DNA of 42,730 bases from JAABRU01 sp041390465 (GTDB lineage: Bacteria; Desulfobacterota; Desulfobacteria; Desulfobacterales; Desulfococcaceae), in contig JAWKPW010000047.1 in NCBI GenBank assembly GCA_041390465.1, positions 1-42,730 on the forward strand, written 5' to 3'. The notes below the pieces were generated by a model. It saw nothing but the letters and a program-made list of their open reading frames with translations. It was not told the origin of the DNA and did no database searches. Positions 16,345 through 24,924 of this stretch are shown in pieces. How positions within the stretch are numbered: the first letter of the stretch is position 1; each line of letters starts with the position of its first letter. Position numbers and translations under genes: made by a program.

Positions 16345-17842
16345 ATGCCTGACAAATATGATCTCTGTGTGCTGGGATGCGGGCCTGCGGGCTTTGCCGG
16401 AGCCATGCGGGCTTTGGATCTGGGCAGACATGTCTGCATCATTGAAGGCCGTGACATCGGCGGAGCCGGTATCCTGTGGGGCGCGCTGGCTTCCAAAACC
16501 ATGTGGGAACTGGCAAAGGATTATGCCATTGCCGCAAAAACCGACCGTGGCTACAGAGCTTCGGGACTGACAGTGGATTACTGCGCAGTCCGCGCCGCAG
16601 TGATGCAGGCAGCAAAGGAAAAACAGTATCAGATGCTCTCCCAGATCGAGACCTTTTCCCCGAAGCGCTGGAAAGGGCCGGGTTCTCTGACATACCGCCA
16701 GGGATGGGCACGCTTTGTTTCGGAAAAAGAAGTGGAAATCCAATGCCGGGACGGAAAATGCGAGAGGGTCAGCGCAGATTTTTTCTGATTGCCACAAGGA
16801 TCAACCCCCAGAGATTTTCCGCAGGCACCGGCTGACGAAACAGATTTTCCGTTCTGACGGCATATTTGAACCTCTCACGGAGTGTTTTCCCCAGAGACTG
16901 GTCATTATCGGCGCGGGCATCATCGGGTGCGAATATGCCACCATATTTTCCCATTTCAGCCAGACAAAAGTCTGGCTGGTGGATCATGCCAGCAGGGTGA
17001 TTCCTTATGAGGATGAGGATCTCAGCGAGTTTGTGCGGATTCATCTGCTCAGAAAGGGCGTCCGGGTGATTCATTCCGCCAAACTGCGGGAGATTGTGAA
17101 ATATACGGATTATATTCAGGTCATTCTTGATTTTGATGACGGTCACTCCCAGGTCATTGAAGCGGATGCTGCGCTGATTTCCATCGGCAGAACTGTTGAT
17201 CTCTCGCATCTGGGACTGGAGAATTTGGGAATCACGGCCAAATCCGGTCTTCTGGACACGGATGAAAACTGCTGTGTCCGGGATCATATCTATGCGGCAG
17301 GGGATATTACCCACAATCCCGCGCTGGTCAATATTGCGGAAATGGAAGGCCGGTATGCGGTCAAGCACATGTACGGATGCACCACATGGCCGCTGCGGTA
17401 TGACAATATGTCAACGGTCATGTTTTTTTATCCTCCGGTTGCGGCAGTGGGGCTCAATGAAAAAGGATGCCGGAAAAACAAAATCCCCTTCCGGGTGGCA
17501 TGGTATTCCAACATCCTGTGCAACCGGGCCATTGCCATGCGATCCACCGAGGGATTTGTCAAGATTATCGTGACAGATGATGAAAACCGGCGGATTCTGG
17601 GAATGCGGGCAGCAGGCCCCCAGGTATCTTCAACCATCATGTCCATTGCCCATTTCATGGATCAGGAGAAAGGCGTTCCGGATGTTCTCAAATCCGTGTA
17701 TCCCCATCCCACAGTGACCGAGGGAATACAGGAATGTCTGCGGATGCTGATGAACAAATCGGTTTTCAAGCCCTTTGCCTTTCCGGATTATCTGAAAATC
17801 CGATGCTGGGATCCGGAAAAAGGTTATACAGACATATCATAA
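16345..17842 (+). pseudogene. Dihydrolipoamide-dehydrogenase-like FAD/NAD(P) oxidoreductase, frameshifted
   Basis: Starts at ATG 16345 after GGGGAAGAC. The N-terminal part has the FAD dinucleotide motif GCGPAGFAGA. Where redox members carry the Cys pair (GGTCLNxGCIPSK), this protein reads GGAGILWGALASKTM, with no Cys. Frame one runs to about 16797 (DFFLIAT), GSTPRDFPQAPADETDF continues in a second frame to about 16850, and a third frame runs from SDGIFEPL to 17842. That frame has the NAD motif VIIGAGIIGCEYATIFSHF, the second FAD motif HIYAAGDI and the C-terminal dimerisation domain with HPTVTEG. Two single-base indels therefore break an otherwise complete, roughly 500-aa flavoprotein. Without the disulfide it would act more like a transhydrogenase or NAD(P)H oxidoreductase. 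A 217-aa Rossmann protein follows. Confidence 0.85.
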
Positions 17843-17880
17843 AGTGCTGCTGCCTGCCGGACTGTCAAAAAAAATTTCCC

Positions 17881-17921
17881 GGCTCTGCTTTCTGATCGCG
17901 GAGACGGCAAAGAGCAGAGCC
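17881..17921 (+). other. Hairpin in the gap between flavoprotein and Rossmann protein genes
   Basis: GGCTCTGCT at 17881-17889 pairs with AGCAGAGCC at 17913-17921 around a loop of about 23 bases. No T-run follows, so it is not a classic terminator. It lies in a 192-bp gap and might be a processing or leader structure. Confidence 0.4.
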
Positions 17922-18034
17922 TGCACCGTGTTGCGTTTTTTGCAGTTACATGCTTTCCCGTTCGTGCAATCCTCTGCGGGAAGGAATATGCTGAGACAAG
18001 GAAATTGGTTTCAGACAGATGAAAGGAGCTGGTT

Positions 18035-18688
18035 ATGGAAAAAATATGGATTATCGGCGCAGGCCGTTTTGGTCTGCTGTCACTGGATCATCTGGCTGAA
18101 AGCCATGAGGATGCCCGTTTTGTTCTGGTGGATTCAGACATCAAGGGAATCGAGCTGTTTGACTGTTCCAGTTGTTCAATTGAAGAGTCTGACGGCGTGG
18201 AATTTCTGCACAGACATCTGCATTCGGAAAACGCTCCGGAATGGATTATTCCTGCTCTTCCTGTTCATCTGGCAGCAGAATGGTGTCTGCGCAGACTTGG
18301 CCCGGATCTGGTGCAGAGAACCGCACTGCCCTACAGCATTGATTCCCAGGTTCCCAATCCCATCCGGGGAGAGAGCGGGGATATTTATGTGACCCATGCC
18401 ACTTTTCTGTGTCCGGACGAATGTTCGGAACCCGGAAACATCTGCACGGTAACCGGAAAACCCAGACCCAGGAACATGTTTGAGGTGCTGGCTGATATTG
18501 ATGTTCCGAGATTCCGGCCTCTGGTCATCCGCAGTCATCAGTTGGCTCCGGGCGTGGGCGGATACCGGCCCCAGGCTCTGTTTGAACTGCTGGATGCGGT
18601 GAAAAATGCGGATACTTCTCTGATTGTCAGCACAGCCTGCCGCTGTCACGGGGTGCTGACCGGCATCCGTCCCGCAAACAGGAAGTGA
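18035..18688 (+). CDS. Rossmann-type protein with Cys-rich motif, unknown function
   Basis: 217 aa; ATG after GAAAGGAGCTGG (good ribosome binding site). The N-terminus is a dinucleotide-binding fold: KIWIIGAGRFGLLSLDHL followed about 20 residues later by FVLVDSD (acidic end of beta 2), as in NAD-binding TrkA/shikimate-type proteins. Residues about 128-145 hold CPDECSEPGNICTVTG, a CxxxCx6C cluster with a following Pro-rich turn, suggestive of metal or Fe-S binding. Three further Cys (DCSSCS) lie near residue 48. There is no membrane segment. Its position after a flavoprotein gene suggests a redox partner, but this is inference. It converges with the next gene with only one base between them. 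Confidence 0.7.
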   Translation: MEKIWIIGAGRFGLLSLDHLAESHEDARFVLVDSDIKGIELFDCSSCSIEESDGVEFLHRHLHSENAPEWIIPALPVHLAAEWCLRRLGPDLVQRTALPYSIDSQVPNPIRGESGDIYVTHATFLCPDECSEPGNICTVTGKPRPRNMFEVLADIDVPRFRPLVIRSHQLAPGVGGYRPQALFELLDAVKNADTSLIVSTACRCHGVLTGIRPANRK

Positions 18689-18689
18689 T

Positions 18690-19142
18690 TCACAGTTCCA
18701 GGACATTCCTCGCACTCATTTTTTCCCTTTCTGACAGGAAAGTGAAAAAAACATATACCATGTTCCCTTCGGGTGTTATTTGCAGTTCCCCGGAGCCGTC
18801 TGCACACATTCTGTCCAGATGTATTTTGGCCTCTGCCACAGTCAGCCGGGTGTTCAGAGCGATTTCATGGGGGGTGATGCGCCCCCCTTTTTCCGCTATC
18901 AGGGCAAGAATCTCTCTTTCGCTTTTTTCCATGCCGCCCTGTCTGGATTTGCGGGAGGCGCTGACAAAAAGGTATATGCCGACTGCCGCGGTGAGGAAAA
19001 AGAATACAAAAAGCCCGATCAGTACACCGGGCTCAGTATCGGTGGTTTCCGGGTGCATCAGATCATAAACTGCCATGCAGCAGAAAAAAATGCTGAAAAG
19101 AGCCATCAGGGCTCCGAAGACTGATACAATTCTGTGAAACAT
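18690..19142 (-). CDS. Two-TM membrane protein with C-terminal winged-helix domain
   Basis: The start is the Met at 19142 (MFHRIVSVFGALMAL) because GGGAGAG precedes it; the upstream in-frame codons at 19187 look untranslated. Two TM segments lie at about residues 5-25 and 38-60, followed by a basic linker (SASRKSRQGG). The C-terminal 80 residues look like a winged helix (EREILALIAEKGGRITPHEI then ALNTRLTVAEAKIHLDRM and a GNMVYVFF wing). This resembles membrane-tethered regulators of unknown target. An imperfect 50-bp inverted repeat lies directly upstream. Confidence 0.65.
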   Translation of the reverse strand: MFHRIVSVFGALMALFSIFFCCMAVYDLMHPETTDTEPGVLIGLFVFFFLTAAVGIYLFVSASRKSRQGGMEKSEREILALIAEKGGRITPHEIALNTRLTVAEAKIHLDRMCADGSGELQITPEGNMVYVFFTFLSEREKMSARNVLEL

Positions 19143-19169
19143 GGAAACTCTCCCTGTTTTCTTTAAACA

Positions 19170-19219
19170 ATGCGAATCAGGAGTCAAATTCTGGCAGAAT
19201 CTGACTCTTAATCCGCATC
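19170..19219. promoter_or_regulatory. Extended imperfect inverted repeat upstream of the winged-helix membrane protein
   Basis: ATGCGAAT-CAG-GAGTCAAATTCT (19170-19192) faces AGAATCTGACTC-TTA-ATCCGCAT (19196-19219) with a GGC centre. The inner 12-bp arms differ at one position and the outer arms at one. It lies 28 bp before the start codon, which suits either an operator or a leader hairpin. The rest of 19220-19433 is AT-rich without visible genes. Confidence 0.5.
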
Positions 19220-19433
19220 TTATGGTTATCTTTAATCCATTCTTTCACTTTTGCAGCATGACAATACCGGGCCTTATCTGCACACAGAGTGATTTTTGAT
19301 ACACAACTGTTTGATTTTAATATTTTTTAAAGAAAACCGCATTGCAGTTCTCCTCTCCCGAAAGATGAAGAAAGGAATGGGGTTCAGGATTATTTGTATG
19401 TTCTGACAATATCCCTGTCAACAAAGGGAAGAA

Positions 19434-20246
19434 TCAGTCAGAGGACAGTATTTTCCTGTGAACAAACCTGCCCGGAACCGGAACAATTCTTGGGAAATTT
19501 CCCAGAGGGTTTTTATCCACCAGCACCACACAGCCATAAACCTGTTCCAAAGTGGAAAAGGTAAGCACCTCTTCGGGTGTTCCCGTGCACACAATTTTTC
19601 CCTGTTTCATCAGCATCAGCCGGGTCCCGTACATGGCAGCCAGATTGATGTCATGGGAGACCATCACAATGGTCAGATTTTTTTCCTTTCTCAATGTCTC
19701 CAGCATGTCCATGATTTGAATCTGATGGGCCAAATCCAGAAACGCGGTGGGCTCATCCAGCAGCAGAATTTCCGGTTCCTGACACAAGGCACGTGCAATG
19801 AACACCCGCTGCAGTTCGCCGCCGCTGATCCGGTTCAGATGCCGGTCTGCCAGATGCGCGACAGCGGTGAATTCCATGACCTGATCGGCCATATCTTTGT
19901 CTGTCTGTGTTTCAATTCCCAGCATTCCCATGCGGGGGGAACGTCCCATGATCACGGTTTCCCGGACAGTGAAAGGAAAATCATCGGAAATCTGCTGGGG
20001 AACAAACGCGATCTTCCGGGCCAGTTCCCTGCGCCGGAAATCTTTCACAGATTTGCCCTGTATCCGCAGTTCTCCCTCGGCATTCAGAATGCCGGTCAGC
20101 ACTTTCATCAGGGTGGTTTTGCCGGAACCGTTGGGGCCGATGAGAATGAAAAAATCCCCCTGAAACACGGAAAAGGAAAGACTGTCCAGAATCCTTTTTC
20201 TGTCCAATGCACAGCTCAGATTTTCTGCTGAAACTGCCGGAATCAT
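19434..20246 (-). CDS. btuD: Corrinoid/iron-complex ABC transporter ATP-binding protein (BtuD/FecE type)
   Basis: 270 aa with all ATPase motifs: Walker A GPNGSGKTT, Q-loop FVPQQI, signature RISGGELQR, Walker B ILLLDEPT and the switch His in VSHD. It powers import across the inner membrane with the permease encoded just upstream; its ATG overlaps the permease stop (ATGA). The symbol rests on context: a CbiZ-containing gene in the same cluster points to cobalamin/cobinamide rather than siderophore or haem as substrate. The protein is slightly longer than E. coli BtuD, as in many FecE-type ATPases. Confidence 0.88.
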   Translation of the reverse strand: MIPAVSAENLSCALDRKRILDSLSFSVFQGDFFILIGPNGSGKTTLMKVLTGILNAEGELRIQGKSVKDFRRRELARKIAFVPQQISDDFPFTVRETVIMGRSPRMGMLGIETQTDKDMADQVMEFTAVAHLADRHLNRISGGELQRVFIARALCQEPEILLLDEPTAFLDLAHQIQIMDMLETLRKEKNLTIVMVSHDINLAAMYGTRLMLMKQGKIVCTGTPEEVLTFSTLEQVYGCVVLVDKNPLGNFPRIVPVPGRFVHRKILSSD

Positions 20247-21238
20247 TTTTTGGATCTCCGCAGCAGGAAGATGAAAAGCGGCGCGCCGATGATGGCCGTG
20301 ATGACACCGGTGGGCATTTCTCCCTGTTCCGGCAAAGTCCGGGCCAGGATGTCACAGAGAATCATATACGCGCCCCCGCCCAGAATGCAGGCCGGAACCA
20401 GCACCCGGTGATCCGGGCCCAAAATCATGCGCAGCAGATGGGGCATGACCAGTCCCACAAATCCCAGAAGACCGCAGTAAGACACAGTGGCGCTGACCAT
20501 CAGGGAAGTGCATATCAGCAGCACCAGCATCACTGCTCCCGTATTGACGCCCATTGTCCGCGCCATTTCCCTGCCGGACAGCAGCAGGTTCATGATATGG
20601 GAAAGGCAGAAAATCAGCACAAAACAGGGGAAAACCAGCAAAGCCAGCACGCCGGACTGTTTCAGGTCCGGCAGAGACAGATCGCCCATAAGCCAGAACA
20701 GAATATTGTGGATCCGGGAATCCTGGGACAGGGAAAGCAGAAAAGTGATGACAGAGGAGCAGAATGCGTTGATCATGACGCCGGACAGAAGCAGGGAATC
20801 TTTTTTCAGCGCGGCCCGGCCGCTTCCCATGACCACCACCAGCAGCAGGGTAAGCAGACTTCCGGCAAATGCACACAGACAGACACCGGGAAACCGGGCC
20901 AGTCCCATGAGAATGCCGAGAATCGCGCCAATGGCGGAGCCGCCGGAAATGCCCAGAATATAGGGTTCTGCCAAAGGATTGCGAAGCAGGGCCTGAAAGA
21001 CCAGACCGCCCAGGGAAAGCACAGAACCGGCCAGAGCAGCCAGAATCACACGGGGAAGCCGGATGCGCCAGATGATGTTTGCCAGCATGGGATCTTTTTC
21101 TCCGCCGGATAAGAAATATTCCAGCACGGTGGGCAGGCTCTGACTGGAACCCAGGGAAAGTCCCAGAAGTCCGGCTGCCACCAGAATAAGCAGCAGCAAA
21201 AAAGATACAGCAGCAATGCGTTTGACAATATCCGGCAC
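20243..21238 (-). CDS. btuC: FecCD/BtuC family permease of a corrinoid-type ABC transporter
   Basis: About 331 aa and roughly ten TM helices. Family motifs: LPRVILAALAGSVLSLGG, FQALLRNPLAEPYILGISGG, GFVGLVMPHLLRMILGPDHR and GEMPTGVITAIIGAPLFIFL. I place the start at GTG 21238 (GGAAAG nine bases before). An open frame extends to 21421 but would translate the hairpin repeat and overlap btuF. The length with the GTG fits the family. It forms the dimeric channel with the ATPase downstream, to which its stop is coupled. Confidence 0.88.
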   Translation of the reverse strand: MPDIVKRIAAVSFLLLLILVAAGLLGLSLGSSQSLPTVLEYFLSGGEKDPMLANIIWRIRLPRVILAALAGSVLSLGGLVFQALLRNPLAEPYILGISGGSAIGAILGILMGLARFPGVCLCAFAGSLLTLLLVVVMGSGRAALKKDSLLLSGVMINAFCSSVITFLLSLSQDSRIHNILFWLMGDLSLPDLKQSGVLALLVFPCFVLIFCLSHIMNLLLSGREMARTMGVNTGAVMLVLLICTSLMVSATVSYCGLLGFVGLVMPHLLRMILGPDHRVLVPACILGGGAYMILCDILARTLPEQGEMPTGVITAIIGAPLFIFLLRRSKK

Positions 21239-21285
21239 AGTCTGTTGCTTTCCAAACTTTGATTTTATGCGTTGAAAGTCCGAAG

Positions 21286-21314
21286 AAACCGGATTTTTTG
21301 GAAAAATCCGGTTT
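21286..21314. repeat. CCGGATTTTT hairpin between btuF and btuC
   Basis: A perfect 13-bp stem AAACCGGATTTTT / AAAAATCCGGTTT with a 3-base loop, identical in type to the core of module A repeats but without their flanks. It lies in the 85-bp gap between btuF and btuC and may lower or uncouple expression of btuCD relative to btuF. Confidence 0.65.
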
Positions 21315-21323
21315 TTGCAAGTA

Positions 21324-22229
21324 TTATTTTCCTGCGGCTTTTGGATGGAAAAGCCGGAACAGATATTCCAGACCTTCCACCATGCGGGGGCCGGGCCGAT
21401 CCAGCACATCAGAATCCACAATATGGATCCGGCCGTTTTTTACCGCAGGCATATCCGGCCATTTTTCCCAGTCTTTTTTCACCTGCTGAAAGATTTTCCC
21501 TCTGGCCATAGAGGTAATGATAATAATTTCAGGGGAAAGAGCCAGCACCTGCTCCTGACTGAAGCGGGGATAGGGAATATCCCCTTCCGAGAGATTTCGT
21601 CCTCCGGCAGTGAGAATCAGTTCATGGAGAAAGGAATCTTTGCCCACAGCCACAATGGGGTTGATGCCGATTTGAAAAAACACACCGGGTTTGTGAGGGA
21701 TTTCAGCCGTCAACTTTTTGATCTGATTCATGCGTTTTTCCATCTGTGCACTCAGAAATTGAGCCTGTGCATCAGCCCGAAGCAGATTTCCGATATTCCG
21801 GATGGCTTCCATAACAGTCTGCAGATTTACAGGATTGACCGCATACACGGGAATGCCAAAATCCTCCAGCCGGGAAACCACCTCAATGGGATTGCCGTCT
21901 TTGACAGCAATGCAGAGATCCGGTTTCAGCGCAACAATTTTTTCCAAATCCAGTTGAATATAGGAACCGACTTTGGGCCATTGCTGCGCGCGGGGCGGAT
22001 AATCACTGAAGCGGGTGACGCCTGCAAGCCGTTTTTCCTGCTCCAAAGCAAAAATGATTTCCGTAACGCTCGGAGCCAAAGCCACAACTCTTTGGGGATT
22101 ATCCGGAACCTGCACGGTACGGCCTGCCTGATCCTGCATTTCCCGGAAACCCGCAAAAGATTCTGCTGCAAAAAGGAAAAGCAGCGGCAAAAGAAAGATC
22201 TGTTTGGAAAATTTTTTTTTCATGTTCAT
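21324..22229 (-). CDS. btuF: Periplasmic corrinoid-binding protein (BtuF-like)
   Basis: A signal peptide is clear at MKKKFSKQIFLLPLLFLFAA (cleavage after ESFA). Two closely spaced Met codons (22229, 22223) could start it, and an in-frame codon at 22274 is less likely. The mature protein has the class III binding-protein layout: RVVALAPSVTEIIFALEQ, VGSYIQLDLEKIVALKPDL, a long central helix and a second lobe with FSQEQVLALSPEIIIITS. These deliver vitamin B12 or iron chelates to BtuCD-type importers. It is first of the btuF-btuC-btuD unit. B12 as substrate is inferred from the adjacent BtuF-CbiZ fusion. Confidence 0.85.
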   Translation of the reverse strand: MNMKKKFSKQIFLLPLLFLFAAESFAGFREMQDQAGRTVQVPDNPQRVVALAPSVTEIIFALEQEKRLAGVTRFSDYPPRAQQWPKVGSYIQLDLEKIVALKPDLCIAVKDGNPIEVVSRLEDFGIPVYAVNPVNLQTVMEAIRNIGNLLRADAQAQFLSAQMEKRMNQIKKLTAEIPHKPGVFFQIGINPIVAVGKDSFLHELILTAGGRNLSEGDIPYPRFSQEQVLALSPEIIIITSMARGKIFQQVKKDWEKWPDMPAVKNGRIHIVDSDVLDRPGPRMVEGLEYLFRLFHPKAAGK

Positions 22230-22308
22230 TGTCAATCCGATATCCGGCAGCAGCAACTGATTTTTTTGATACACGAAAACTTCCTGTGCGATATTTAAGC
22301 GCAGAGTA

Positions 22309-22442
22309 ATACCGATTCTCCATTGAAAAGATATTTATAAGCAGGCAGAAAAGAGGTTTTCATGTGTTCAAAAAACCGGATTTTTCCGAAAAATCCGGTT
22401 TTTCTGAAAAACTTATGTTTCAGAACAATGGCGAATTGGTAT
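22309..22442. repeat. Module A MITE-like repeat, stand-alone copy (134 bp)
   Basis: Bounded by ATACCGATTCTCCATTG and CAATGGCGAATTGGTAT. Inside are TATTTATAAGCAGGCAGAAA, GGTTTTCATGTGTTC, the AAACCGGATTTTT hairpin and CTGAAAAACTTATGTTTCAG. The same 134-bp length as the copy at 7934-8067 and near-identical sequence imply recent spread. Confidence 0.8.
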
Positions 22443-22443
22443 A

Positions 22444-22517
22444 ACACAGAGTTATGCGCAGAGTTCCGCAGAGTTTTTCCTGCATTGCTCTGTGTCTCTC
22501 TGCGCATAACTCTGTGT
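22444..22517. repeat. 74-bp palindromic repeat with perfect 20-bp arms
   Basis: ACACAGAGTTATGCGCAGAG (22444-22463) is the exact reverse complement of 22498-22517, around a 34-base centre that repeats the words CGCAGAG and CTCTGTGT. It is abutted to the module A copy and precedes the 3' end of the BtuF-CbiZ gene. It could fold as a strong hairpin at the end of that transcript. Confidence 0.75.
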
Positions 22518-22547
22518 AACTCTTTGGTTTAAAATGTAATCAGGCAG

Positions 22548-24569
22548 TTATTCCTCATTTTGTGCAGCAATGCCGTTGAGCAGGGCTTTGAATGCCATTT
22601 CCAGCACATGCGGCAAAGGTTCAGCCAAAGAAAATTCCTGTTTCTTTTCAATGGCCTTTCCTGCGATTTCTTCGCTGATCCGATCACACCAAGCCTGAAA
22701 TGCGGCTGTATCCTCCACCTGCCCCCGCTCATACGCATCACTCAGGCTCAGAGCTGTCTCCATGAATCCGGCATAATACGGCAGCAGCAGAAGTTTTTCA
22801 AGATCTGCCGATATATTTCCTTTTTCCATCCCGCATTCACATGCGGCTGCCATTCCATGCAGACTGATGTTCCGCTCTTTGAGACGCTGAAAAACACTGC
22901 GTTTCTGCACAAGACCGTTTTGCCGGAAAACTGCTTCCTGAACTCCGGCATACACGGCTTTGGCAATCAGTTCCCCCAGTTTGCAATGCCCGCCCGCGTT
23001 GTCAATGACTGCGCCATCGCCCTGCACCACAATGATATTGTCTGTGCCGGTTCCGGTGGCCGGATTGTTCAGTGGGGTCTGACTGCTCCGGATATCCATA
23101 TCCCACAAGGCAGCGGTTTTGGCTTCAGTTGCAGAAATAATGGCCCGGTTCATGGCTCTGGGGGTCAGTTTCCTGTTGGACATCAGAATCATGTTGATCG
23201 TGCCGGGTTCGTAATATGCACCCGTATCCTGAGACATGCGCAGCGCATTGCTTTCCACTCCGGCTGTCACCAGCGCGTAAACCGTCATTTCCTGAAAGGA
23301 CTGTTTCTGAACAGAAAGATTGTCCATATCCGCGCCTGTGAACAGCAGACTGGTGTCTTCGGCATCTTTTTTAAGGGATTCCAGCAGTTTTCTGCGGGAA
23401 ACATCCAGCCCGATGCGGTGATTCAAATCCCAGACCTGCGGCGGAGAATAGCTGTTGCCCGCGCAAAGAATATTTTCCCGAAAACCTTCCAGAGTGGAGG
23501 AAACGCTCATTGCTTTGCCAAATGTGATGAGCAGGGTTTTATGCACAAAATCATACAGGGAACTTTCTGCAATTTCCGCAGATTTCACATAAGGAAGATC
23601 AATTGAAACCGCTTTGGATCCAAGCAGCCGGTCCTGCACAATTCTTGGAGATTTTTCAAAGGCTTCTCTGTAAATCCTTGCAGAAAGCCAAGACACAAAA
23701 TAAGCTGTCCGGGAAGACAGGCGGCAGGTGAGATCACAGGGCCAGTAAAAAATTTTCCCGTTTTTTACAGCATCCACGTCTTTCCATCCGGGCTGATTCA
23801 GAATGCTTTCCGCCGTTTTTCTGTCATCTCCGCACCCGTAAATCACTTGGGGATTGAATTTCTGCCATTCCGCAAGCGTGACAGGAACAATGCTGCCTGA
23901 TTTTCCCAGTGCAGGCGGAATGCCGCCGGCCAGCCGAATCATCTCATTCTGAAAGGAATCATCGCCCGGTGTCATTACCTGATCTCTGCCCATCAGACGG
24001 ATCACGCGCTTTCTTTCCGCAGGGGCAATGTGTGCTGTTTTCTGTGCAGTATGTTTCAACTGGGCGTCAATGGCGGCAGAAAGCTGCGCGGCTTTTTCCT
24101 CCTGCTGAAAAATCTGTCCCAGCAGTGCAATGGTTTTGGACAAATCCGGCAGGGAATTCAGAGAAACGCGCACCAGATGAACCGGCTGATCTTTGAAAAC
24201 CGCGGTCACTTCTTTGTGGAGATCGGAAACAAAAATCAGTTCCGGATTCTGCGCCCGGATAAGATCGGGAGAAGGAGAAAAAAATCCGCCGACACAGGGT
24301 TTGTGAACTGCTTCGGGCGGATAGGTATCGTGATATGTCACGCCCTGAACACTGTCGCCTGCACCAATGGCAAAGATCAGTTCCGTGACTGCAGGAACCA
24401 GAGAAACCGCGCGTTGCGGTTTTTTTTCTATTGTTATCCTGCGGTTATTCGCATCCTGAAAAGAAACAGGCCAGGAAAAAACGGGCCGGACATTTCCCAG
24501 CAGGAAAAAAAACAATGCACATATGCCTGTGAGGAGAATTTTGCTGCAAACATGCAAATTTTGTTTCAT
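22548..24569 (-). CDS. BtuF-like corrinoid-binding domain fused to CbiZ (adenosylcobinamide amidohydrolase)
   Basis: I start it at ATG 24569, which opens a signal peptide (MKQNLHVCSKILLTGICALF, cleavage near VFS). Residues about 30-310 of the product repeat the BtuF fold (RAVSLVPAVTELIFAIGAGD, CVGGFFSPSPDLIRAQNPEL, MTPGDDSF, EWQKFNPQVIYGCG). Residues about 345-540 match CbiZ: MSVSSTLEGFRENILCAGNS, LLFTGADMDNLS, YALVTAGVESNALRMSQDTG, GTINMILMSNRKLTP, ATGTGTDNIIVVQGDG and NAGGHCKLGELIAKAVY. CbiZ hydrolyses adenosylcobinamide-type corrinoids to adenosylcobyric acid, allowing salvage and lower-ligand remodelling. The last 130 residues are helical and unassigned. With a signal peptide the CbiZ domain should act outside the cytoplasm, where binding and hydrolysis would precede uptake through the neighbouring BtuCD. 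The family is normally cytoplasmic, so this is unusual. Confidence 0.85.
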   Translation of the reverse strand: MKQNLHVCSKILLTGICALFFFLLGNVRPVFSWPVSFQDANNRRITIEKKPQRAVSLVPAVTELIFAIGAGDSVQGVTYHDTYPPEAVHKPCVGGFFSPSPDLIRAQNPELIFVSDLHKEVTAVFKDQPVHLVRVSLNSLPDLSKTIALLGQIFQQEEKAAQLSAAIDAQLKHTAQKTAHIAPAERKRVIRLMGRDQVMTPGDDSFQNEMIRLAGGIPPALGKSGSIVPVTLAEWQKFNPQVIYGCGDDRKTAESILNQPGWKDVDAVKNGKIFYWPCDLTCRLSSRTAYFVSWLSARIYREAFEKSPRIVQDRLLGSKAVSIDLPYVKSAEIAESSLYDFVHKTLLITFGKAMSVSSTLEGFRENILCAGNSYSPPQVWDLNHRIGLDVSRRKLLESLKKDAEDTSLLFTGADMDNLSVQKQSFQEMTVYALVTAGVESNALRMSQDTGAYYEPGTINMILMSNRKLTPRAMNRAIISATEAKTAALWDMDIRSSQTPLNNPATGTGTDNIIVVQGDGAVIDNAGGHCKLGELIAKAVYAGVQEAVFRQNGLVQKRSVFQRLKERNISLHGMAAACECGMEKGNISADLEKLLLLPYYAGFMETALSLSDAYERGQVEDTAAFQAWCDRISEEIAGKAIEKKQEFSLAEPLPHVLEMAFKALLNGIAAQNEE

Positions 24570-24816
24570 TATGCAACTCGCTGCGTGAATGTTTAACTTA
24601 AAACAGTTTTTTTGATCGGCTGCTTTTTGGACCTGATTTCTGCCTGACAATCTGACCGGGAAAAATCAACTGTTTTTGATCTGAATCCGGAGGACAGAGG
24701 AAAAAGCATGTTTCGGCACAATATGCGTGTCGTGCCGCAAAACACATAAATTTGAAATTTTATACTGTTTTCTTTTTTTGTCAATATATCATTATAGGAC
24801 AGCAGGGCAACTTTGC
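24570..24816. other. Leader region of the BtuF-CbiZ gene, no riboswitch recognised
   Basis: I looked on the minus strand for cobalamin riboswitch landmarks (a B12 box of the GCCACTG/AGYCAGGNRACCTGCC type) and found only a weak partial resemblance (GTCAGGCAGAAATCAGGT, about 24629-24646 read on the minus strand). Nothing else is supported. Confidence 0.35.
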
Positions 24817-24852
24817 TGAAAAAAACAAGGGCAGGTTTCAAACCTGCCCTGC
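24817..24852 (-). terminator. Rho-independent terminator for the small-gene operon
   Basis: Read on the minus strand: GGGCAGGTTTGAAACCTGCCC hairpin (24829-24849), extended by GCA, followed by TTGTTTTTTTC. It lies about 75 bp beyond the stop of the 66-aa gene and separates that unit from the BtuF-CbiZ gene. The palindrome belongs to a repeat type common in bacteria; a weaker relative is at 28429-28456. Confidence 0.65.
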
Positions 24853-24924
24853 AAAAAATCATCAGCCGCCAAGCATAATGACAGGAGTGAGGGGAGCCGG
24901 AATTCCGGATTCTCTGAAGACTTG

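Noticed and set aside
17844..18392. 182-aa plus-strand open frame before and over the Rossmann protein gene
   Set aside because: Overlaps the better-supported gene at 18035 in another frame and lacks a ribosome binding site.
20207..21112. 301-aa plus-strand open frame opposite btuC
   Set aside because: Gln/His-rich antisense shadow of a hydrophobic permease gene; no start signal.
22560..23606. 348-aa plus-strand open frame opposite BtuF-CbiZ
   Set aside because: Antisense shadow; the minus strand carries clear CbiZ and BtuF motifs.
24570..24816. Cobalamin riboswitch upstream of the BtuF-CbiZ gene
   Set aside because: Only a weak partial B12-box resemblance; the conserved core elements were not found.
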